Below, piece after piece: positions 53,330 through 59,025 of a stretch of DNA of 59,025 bases. Numbering within the stretch: position 1 is the stretch's first letter; every line of letters starts with the position of its first letter. The notes under the pieces are model-generated. The model did no database searches. It worked only from the letters and a program-made list of their open reading frames with translations, and had not been told where the DNA came from. Origin of the DNA: Verrucomicrobiales bacterium (GTDB lineage: Bacteria; Verrucomicrobiota; Verrucomicrobiia; Verrucomicrobiales; SLCJ01); contig JAGXGH010000107.1 in assembly GCA_024636835.1 (NCBI GenBank), forward strand, positions 1 through 59,025, in the 5' to 3' direction. Position numbers and translations under genes: made by a program.

Positions 53330-55237
53330 CTATGGCGCTTCGCCGTCGATGAAGATCTGGTGCCAGAGTTCTAGGGTCACCAAGGACATCACTTGTTTCA
53401 GATAAACGAACTCGCGCGTCTTCATCTTTTCCAAGAGATCGCGGATATACTCGTAGCGGAAATATCCTCGCTTTTTCACTTGTTCCTCGTTGAGTGTTCG
53501 CTCGATCAAGCGGTTGATCTGCGGATGCTCAAAGAAAAACTCCATCGGGAAAAAGAAGGGGTTTTTCGGCCGGTTGACCACTTCCGGTGGCAGGACTTTT
53601 TCTGCGACTTTTCGCTCAATCCACTTGTCCTTGCCGTTACGGATTTTTTGATCGGGGCTGAGAGTGAACCCAAGCTCGATCAGATGGTGATCCAGGAAGG
53701 GGAGGCGGATTTCCATGCTGTGTGCCATGGTGTTTTTGTCCTGGCGAATGATCGCCCAGTCCTGCAACCATTCGTCCCACTGGAGTTTAAGCATTCGGTC
53801 GAGAAAGAGCCCTCCGTGGTCGCGCACGGGAGGTACCCAGCTTTCGGTCGCTCTATCCTTGAACTCGTCTGTGTAGAGGTCGCGGCGTGCATCGATTCCC
53901 CAAAGCGTTTTTAGTGCGACATAGTTTTGGAACATTGTGCGGTCGCCGTAGCATCCCATGAATTCCTCAAGACGCTTTTTCCCTTGAGAGCCGAGGTCGG
54001 CAGGGAAATTAAAGAACTTATTCAGCACGGACGCCGGCGTCATCTTCAGCCCGGGCATTGCCAAGCCTTTGTGAAGAAAACGAGGCATCAAGCGGTGGTA
54101 TTTTTCCACCAGTTGGGTGATTTTATGAAACGAGTATCCGGCGAATATTTCATCCGCTCCTTCGCCGCCGACTACGACCTTGAGGTCCTGACTGGTGCGC
54201 TGCGCGAGTTTGTAGAACGCGATGATCAAGGCGTCACCGACGGGTCGGTCCATCTGATAGATGACTTTTTCCAGGAGGTCGAAATCCTCTGGTTCGCAGT
54301 TGATCGTGTGGTGGTTGGTTCCCAGAAACTTCGCGGTTTCGGCGGCGGCTGCGGTTTCGTCGATTGGAGAATTAAACCCGAGCGAGAAGGTGTTCACTTT
54401 ATCGCTCTGCTCTCTCATCAGCGCGACCAGCAGTGACGAATCGATGCCCGCACTCAGATAGGCACCCACTGGAACGTCCGCACGCATGACGAGTTTGACC
54501 GATTCGCGAAGCTGATCTTCCACAAGTTGCACAGCTTCCTCGTCAGTGGGGTAGTTGGTGTCTTCCTTGAGTTTGATGTCCCAATAGCGATCGATTTTTA
54601 TCTCACCGGACTTTTTCCGAACCATGCGATGCGCGGCCGGTAGGGTGTAGATCTCATCAAACATCGTCTGTGGCTCGGGAACGACGCGCAGACAGAGATA
54701 AGGGTCGATGGCATTCAGGTTACATTGCCGAGGCACCTGGTTCGATTGAAGTAGTGCCTTTACCTCTGAACCAAAAACGAAACGGCCGTGATCATCTTTC
54801 CAGTAGTAGAATGGTTTCTGTCCGCACCGGTCGCGGGCGTAGAACTGATCGCCGGTCTTCCGGTCGTAGATACAAAAGGCAAACATCCCGTTGAAGTGTT
54901 TGACGCAGTCGATGCCCCATTCTTCAAAGCCATGAACGATGACTTCGGTGTCGGAGTGATCGGTGGAGAACGTGTGCCCTTTGGCTTCCAGTTCGCGACG
55001 CAGTTCGACGTGGTTGTAGATCTCGCCATTGTAGCAAACCGCAAGCGTCTCATCTTCGTTAAATACCGGCTGAATGCCTCCAGCCAAGTCGATGATGGCA
55101 AGACGTCGCATCCCCATGGAGAAACCATCCCCGTGAAACTCTCCTTCACCGTCGGGACCGCGGTGAAAGGTTTTCACCGCCATTTTAGCGAGAAGTTTAT
55201 CGTCTGCGAATCCGCTGAATCCGTATATGCCACACAT
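53330..55237 (-). CDS. asnB: Asparagine synthetase, glutamine-hydrolysing
   Basis: 635 residues. The ATG at 55237 is followed at once by the nucleophile C2 (MCGIYGFSGF), so this start is required. The glutaminase domain (RRLAIIDLAGG, CYNGEIYNH) precedes the synthetase domain with the ATP pyrophosphatase loop SAGIDSS (usual form SGGxDSS) and IRQDKNTMAHSMEIRLPFLD. It amidates aspartate with glutamine. The SAG in place of SGG is a substitution at a usually fixed site, so activity should be checked. Divergent from the ADP-ribosylglycohydrolase-fold gene across 188 bases. Confidence 0.93.
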   Translation of the reverse strand: MCGIYGFSGFADDKLLAKMAVKTFHRGPDGEGEFHGDGFSMGMRRLAIIDLAGGIQPVFNEDETLAVCYNGEIYNHVELRRELEAKGHTFSTDHSDTEVIVHGFEEWGIDCVKHFNGMFAFCIYDRKTGDQFYARDRCGQKPFYYWKDDHGRFVFGSEVKALLQSNQVPRQCNLNAIDPYLCLRVVPEPQTMFDEIYTLPAAHRMVRKKSGEIKIDRYWDIKLKEDTNYPTDEEAVQLVEDQLRESVKLVMRADVPVGAYLSAGIDSSLLVALMREQSDKVNTFSLGFNSPIDETAAAAETAKFLGTNHHTINCEPEDFDLLEKVIYQMDRPVGDALIIAFYKLAQRTSQDLKVVVGGEGADEIFAGYSFHKITQLVEKYHRLMPRFLHKGLAMPGLKMTPASVLNKFFNFPADLGSQGKKRLEEFMGCYGDRTMFQNYVALKTLWGIDARRDLYTDEFKDRATESWVPPVRDHGGLFLDRMLKLQWDEWLQDWAIIRQDKNTMAHSMEIRLPFLDHHLIELGFTLSPDQKIRNGKDKWIERKVAEKVLPPEVVNRPKNPFFFPMEFFFEHPQINRLIERTLNEEQVKKRGYFRYEYIRDLLEKMKTREFVYLKQVMSLVTLELWHQIFIDGEAP

Positions 55238-55425
55238 GGGTTGGTTGTTTTGTAGAAAAAATAATTGGGTCGGCAGGGGGAGGCGACGAGATCCCGACCG
55301 TAGAGTAGATACGAGAATTGTACGACGAAGCCAAGGACTCACTCGGCTTTTTATTGTGATCTTGCGGGGACTGACCCTATCACTGCCTTTCAATTTCCAA
55401 CAAACATTTAACGATTTCCAAATCC

Positions 55426-56400
55426 ATGCCAGAAACCACCTTTCAGAACGCCTACCTTGGCTCACTCGTCGCTGATGCGGCAGCCATGCCTGTGCATTGG
55501 TATTACGATCGCGAAGCCTTGAAATCCGAATACGGTGAAGTCACCTCATATCTCTCCCCAAAGAACCCGCACACCGGCTCGATTCTCTGGCGATCCGAAT
55601 ACACCCCACTCAATGAGAAAGGCGAAATCCTTCACGATCAGGCAAAATACTGGGGAAAGCGCGGGATCCATTATCATCAGTTTCTAAAAGCCGGAGAAAA
55701 TACCCTGAACTACCAGCTCGCCACCGAACTCGTGAAGCTCTGCGAACGCGACGATGGCTACAATCCCGAGAAATGGCTCGAGCATTACATCAGTTTCATG
55801 CTCACGCCTGGATCGCACAATGACACCTACCTGGAAGAATATCACCGCGGATTTTTCACCAAATACGCCCAAGGGAAATCGCCACTGAAATGCTCCATCA
55901 AAGACGAACACATCGGCGGCCTCGCTCAAGTCCCCGCGCTCTGCTTCATGCTTCGTGAACTCGACCTGGCAGAACTCCGAGCTACCGTAAAGCAGCACGT
56001 CTCGCTCACCCACGCGCACCCCAATGTCCAGCGTGCGGCCGACACCTTAGCGCGTATCATTTTGCGTATCCGCGAGGGCCTGCCACTGCGTGAGGCCATC
56101 CAAAATGAAGCAGGCGACTGGATCTCAGGTAACAAAGCCGACAAATGGTCCACTCAGCCGGACACGCAGGTCATCGGTCAACGGTTTAGTCCAGCCTGCT
56201 ACATCGCGGAGGCCATGCCCGCTTCACTCTATCTCGCTTGGAAGTATCACGATGACTTTAGCGCTGGCATCACCGCCAACACCATGGTCGGCGGCGACAA
56301 CTGCCATCGCGGTGCTGTTGTCGGATCATTACTCGGAGCTGCGAATGGCGTTCCGGAAAACTGGCTCGACGGCCTCTTGGCCGTGAAAAAGAACGATTGA
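55426..56400 (+). CDS. ADP-ribosylglycohydrolase-fold protein
   Basis: 324 residues. N-terminal AYLGSLVADAAAMPVHWYYD is the family start; the C-terminal NTMVGGDNCHRGAVVGSLLG replaces the usual GGDTDTIGA metal motif. The N-terminal HDQAKYWGKRGIHYHQ and FMLTPGSHNDTYLEEYHRGF add family residues. ARH enzymes remove ADP-ribose from proteins or hydrolyse related N-glycosides with two Mg ions. Metal ligands T-D-T are not all present, so substrate and activity are open. No partner ADP-ribosyltransferase lies nearby, and I do not read this as a toxin-antitoxin pair. Confidence 0.75.
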   Translation: MPETTFQNAYLGSLVADAAAMPVHWYYDREALKSEYGEVTSYLSPKNPHTGSILWRSEYTPLNEKGEILHDQAKYWGKRGIHYHQFLKAGENTLNYQLATELVKLCERDDGYNPEKWLEHYISFMLTPGSHNDTYLEEYHRGFFTKYAQGKSPLKCSIKDEHIGGLAQVPALCFMLRELDLAELRATVKQHVSLTHAHPNVQRAADTLARIILRIREGLPLREAIQNEAGDWISGNKADKWSTQPDTQVIGQRFSPACYIAEAMPASLYLAWKYHDDFSAGITANTMVGGDNCHRGAVVGSLLGAANGVPENWLDGLLAVKKND

Positions 56401-56505
56401 TACCAAAACTTGGTGTTGATCTGACGCGAACGGGTGTGGAGTGATTGATCGTGAGCTGCTTGTGCGCGGCGAATAGTCATGTTTTTATTCGAAAGTGGTA
56501 TGAGC
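56401..56505 (+). repeat. Interspersed repeat family C, reference copy
   Basis: Begins at the base after the ARH-fold stop codon and runs into the start region of the transporter gene. It contains GTGCGCGGCGAATAGTCAT. The other copies are at 14331-14393 (same strand, partial) and 52372-52490 (inverted). Confidence 0.8.
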
Positions 56506-57434
56506 CATTTCACAAAACAAACTTTTCATTCGCCAAATACCGCTCAAGTTTCCGCATCAATCCGTTTTTCCAGCTCCACCTGCTCGTCGTCATCTTCGCG
56601 GCGACGACCATTATCGGACGGCTCTCATCCCTGAGCGCGCCCGTGCTTATCACGTGGCGTTGCCTCCTTGCCGCCGCCGGTGCGTTTCTGTGGGTGCTGT
56701 TGATGCGAAAAAGAAAGATCTGGCTGGGGCGAGTGGCTATCTCAAAGCTCATAGGCATAGGTGCCATCATCGGCCTCCATTGGCTCTGTCTGTTTGGAGC
56801 GGTAAAAGTTGCCAACGTGTCCATCGCTCTTGCTGGATTAGCGACCCTCTCACTGTTCACGGCTTTCACGGAACCTATACTCACCCGCCGCCGCATCCAA
56901 CGCTTTGAGGTTTTTTTAGGAATGCTTGTCTTCGCGGGAATTTGCCTCATCGCTGGCGCAGAAAAAGGTCATCTGCTCGGCCTCTTTCTCGCTCTGCTTA
57001 GCGCACTTTTTGCCGCCATCTTTATGGTGCTGAACAAAGGCATCATGGTCAAAGGTGGTGACCCCATGGTCATGGTTGGCTGGGAGATGCTCGCTTCCAC
57101 CCTTGTCTGCTTCATCGCCGTTCCTATCGTCGACCCCGGCAGCTTCGGCGCCTTACTTTTCAGTGACGCGATCGAATGGCTATGGATTATTCTACTCGCG
57201 TGGGTCTGCACCGTTTTTGCCCAGGACCTGACCAACAAATTGCTCCGCACCATCAGCGCCTATACCTTTAATCTCGCCGCCAACTTCGAGCCCGTTTACG
57301 GTATCATCGCAGCCGCCCTTATTTTCGCAGAACACCAAAACCTTGGCATTACCTTCTACCTCGGAGCGTTGACCATCGTTGCAGCGAACTTGCTCCATCC
57401 GCATCTCTCGCGCCGTTTTACGATAACCCACTGA
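56445..57434 (+). CDS. EamA/DMT-family transporter (start uncertain)
   Basis: Up to 329 residues with ten membrane helices in two EamA halves (LVVIFAATTIIGRLSSLSAP; FAAIFMVLNKGIMVKGGDP). DMT proteins export or import small metabolites; the substrate is unknown. The start is unusual: the in-frame TTG 56445, GTG 56451 and TTG 56460 all lie inside repeat family C, and there is no in-frame ATG before the first helix. The mature-looking sequence begins near RINPFFQLHLL. Either the repeat supplied the start, or a start downstream uses a rare codon. Confidence 0.8.
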   Translation: MIVSCLCAANSHVFIRKWYEPFHKTNFSFAKYRSSFRINPFFQLHLLVVIFAATTIIGRLSSLSAPVLITWRCLLAAAGAFLWVLLMRKRKIWLGRVAISKLIGIGAIIGLHWLCLFGAVKVANVSIALAGLATLSLFTAFTEPILTRRRIQRFEVFLGMLVFAGICLIAGAEKGHLLGLFLALLSALFAAIFMVLNKGIMVKGGDPMVMVGWEMLASTLVCFIAVPIVDPGSFGALLFSDAIEWLWIILLAWVCTVFAQDLTNKLLRTISAYTFNLAANFEPVYGIIAAALIFAEHQNLGITFYLGALTIVAANLLHPHLSRRFTITH

Positions 57435-57828
57435 AAGGTCTTTCGGCGGACTGTTCACGCCCAGTATCAATTTTTGCCCTGATGCAGGCTATTTGAGCGT
57501 GATAGGGGGAGCACGGGGAACGGGGGTAATTGGCGGAAAGTTGCGGCGAGTGTTGGGGGCGGAAAGTCGTTCGAAGAGAATAGGGCTTGTAGAAATAAAT
57601 GTAACCCCAGAGGATCTCAGAGCGAATGATGGGTGTCCTGTTATTAATGTTATTATAATATTTTACCTTTTGCCCCCTATTTCGGCTTCGTAGCCCTGCA
57701 TTCATTGAAGATTACGCTTAACGCAGTGCCTTTTTTTTCGAAGCATCGACACATAAGCAGTTTCGCTTATAATTGAAGACCTGTCGGTTCAAGTGCCTGG
57801 CCACGTATACTTCTTGCAAAGCAAAGTC
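57435..57828. other. Intergenic stretch, no gene seen
   Basis: 394 bases without a supportable coding region. The left half is GC-rich. A TATAAT at 57654-57659 within an AT-rich patch (TTATTATAATATT) could be a -10 box, but it has no convincing -35 and lies 170 bases before the next gene. A T8 tract occurs near 57730. Confidence 0.5.
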
Positions 57829-59025
57829 ATGAAACAACCTAAAAAAACCGTATTCCTGATGGCTGCTATGCTCGCGGTCTTGGTCGTGATCCTTTTCTTG
57901 TGGACCTTCAGAGGAGATTCGCAGGATGCCGAAGTTACGGCAACATCGACTCCGACACCCGAATCCCTTACGCCTAGGAACAAACAAGCCCTGATCGCTC
58001 AGCCTGCCGAGCCTGTCGAGATTAGTGAGCGCAAAAACTCTGATAGTATCTGGAGGGTAGGCAAGCCCACTCTGCAACAACCGGTGCTTCGTGGGCCCAA
58101 CGGTCAACGTAAGTTCGAAATTCCAACGACTCGCGAGCTTCCTGAGGTGATTAAAAATAGTGCACCTGCCATCATGGCCATGCTGCCTGCGGATGGGCGT
58201 GAAGAACTACTGCCTGAAGAGATCGATGAACATACTTTGAGAGCCCGTCGCATGGTTCTCGATCCCAATGCGTTGAACCGGATTGTCAACGGTGAGTCCA
58301 ATCATCTTCTACTACCCACACCAGGCGCTGAAGTGCTGGATGTTAAAATTGAAAAAATCCGCACACGCACTGAACAGACGCATTCCCTCATGGGTAAGAT
58401 TACCGGAGAGGAATTGAGTGAGGTGAATATCGTCTACCACGACGGTATCGTCCATGGCATCGTTGCTAGATACGATGCCAATCAGCACTTTGAATACCGT
58501 ATTCTACCGGACGGTTACATGATGGTGCGTGAGCTCGACACGGCATCAATGACTGACCGTTGTGGCAATCCGAGCGCGGACGTAGAACACACCTGTGACG
58601 GGACCTGCAACCACCAAGGTGTGGAGTCTGGAGATGTGGCGTCTGGAGATGTCGGGGCCGATAGTCCGGTGGTAGAAGCTGGTCCTTCTGCAGAGGCCGA
58701 TACCTCTGGCTGGACGACCATTGATGTAGTGGTGGGCTACGGCGCCGGGGCCAGGGCGGATCAGGGTGGGGTTTCCCAGATGGAAGCTCACATCATCGCA
58801 GCCGTCGACAGAATGACCGACGCTTTTGCCAACAGCCTGGTGACCAACACCGAAATGATGCTTCTGGGCACTATTGAGGACCCCGACTACGTCTTTCCCG
58901 GCAGTTCTGCCACCGAGATGGGTTCAGCGGATGAACTCGGTGATTTAGACGACGGCACCGATGGTATTCTGGACACCGTTAGCGACTACTCAGCACTCCT
59001 CGGAGCCGATCTCACCTCCTTCGTC
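57829..59025 (+). CDS. Membrane-anchored metallopeptidase-like protein, M12-type (3' end outside window)
   Basis: The frame is open for 399 codons to the last base and continues beyond. The ATG is followed by a KQPKK basic start and one membrane helix (VFLMAAMLAVLVVILFLW), so the bulk is extracytoplasmic. Around residues 300-345, TTIDVVVGYGAGARADQGGV and the following AAVDRMTDAFANSLV resemble the opening of reprolysin-like (M12) catalytic domains, whose HExxHxxGxxH would come further on, outside the window. Assignment is therefore tentative. The middle holds a PxxADTSG-type linker and acidic low-complexity stretches. Confidence 0.55.
   Translation, partial: MKQPKKTVFLMAAMLAVLVVILFLWTFRGDSQDAEVTATSTPTPESLTPRNKQALIAQPAEPVEISERKNSDSIWRVGKPTLQQPVLRGPNGQRKFEIPTTRELPEVIKNSAPAIMAMLPADGREELLPEEIDEHTLRARRMVLDPNALNRIVNGESNHLLLPTPGAEVLDVKIEKIRTRTEQTHSLMGKITGEELSEVNIVYHDGIVHGIVARYDANQHFEYRILPDGYMMVRELDTASMTDRCGNPSADVEHTCDGTCNHQGVESGDVASGDVGADSPVVEAGPSAEADTSGWTTIDVVVGYGAGARADQGGVSQMEAHIIAAVDRMTDAFANSLVTNTEMMLLGTIEDPDYVFPGSSATEMGSADELGDLDDGTDGILDTVSDYSALLGADLTSFV

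Noticed and set aside
55426..56400. Toxin-antitoxin or defence module with the ADP-ribosylglycohydrolase-fold gene
   Set aside because: No ADP-ribosyltransferase or other defence gene adjacent; neighbours are asnB and a DMT transporter.
57435..57828. tRNA or small RNA gene suggested by GTTCAAG near 57788
   Set aside because: No acceptor stem or anticodon arm can be folded around it.

Overview
The window looks like a chromosomal segment of a Verrucomicrobiota bacterium, probably order Verrucomicrobiales. This is an inference from gene content: two secreted sulfatases, a secreted beta-helix protein, GH92, a long-form IspG, and rpmF-yceD-coaD and rpsO arrangements. I see no rRNA, tRNA, CRISPR array or prophage. 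Genes lie on both strands in short operons of housekeeping type, and the intergenic gaps are unusually rich in short structured repeats.

Layout. 1-2.4 kb: two DAHP synthase paralogues on the minus strand with a small membrane-protein gene between them and a heptamer microsatellite upstream of the second. 2.4-7.4 kb: LOG-family protein, TlyA methyltransferase overlapping NAD kinase, a coiled-coil lipoprotein and sulfatase 1. 7.5-9.3 kb: a three-gene operon coupled by 4-base overlaps (endonuclease/exonuclease/phosphatase protein, small membrane protein, unknown protein). 9.5-14.1 kb: glutamate synthase large subunit. 14.1-17.2 kb: beta-helix exoprotein, a membrane protein, and REP-type repeats including a 162-bp tandem array. 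17.2-22.6 kb: SLC13-type permease, GH92 mannosidase, GT4 glycosyltransferase. 22.6-26.5 kb: alkB interrupted by an in-frame stop, glycine-rich RRM protein, MMPL exporter. 27-34.9 kb: MsrA, GlnS, CPBP protease, RseP, and ispG broken by an apparent one-base frameshift. 35-40.6 kb: alpha/beta hydrolase, MATE pump, a cysteine-cluster protein, sulfatase 2. 40.7-46.4 kb: two paralogous membrane-anchored proteins of unknown function, a DUF2007/zinc-ribbon protein, a secreted protein, and a REP-associated tyrosine transposase (RAYT) followed by a scrap of a third paralogue. 46.4-53 kb: rpmF-yceD-coaD, aat, an oxidoreductase pair, a LON-domain protein, rpsO. 53.3-59 kb: asparagine synthetase, an ADP-ribosylglycohydrolase-fold protein, a DMT transporter and the start of a metallopeptidase-like protein that runs off the end.

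How it fits together. Most genes serve core metabolism (aromatic amino acids, glutamate, asparagine, NADP, CoA, isoprenoids), translation and envelope transport, with secreted polysaccharide-degrading functions added. The most distinctive signal is the repeat ecology. At least three interspersed intergenic families are present. One (family A) has the canonical REP architecture of a 5' GTAG next to a hairpin, with two arms head to head sharing one GTAGCTAC octamer. A RAYT gene of the type that associates with such repeats is in the same window. The other noteworthy items are two broken genes (ispG, alkB) and the RAYT-disrupted paralogue locus. I did not find a convincing new defence or biosynthetic system.
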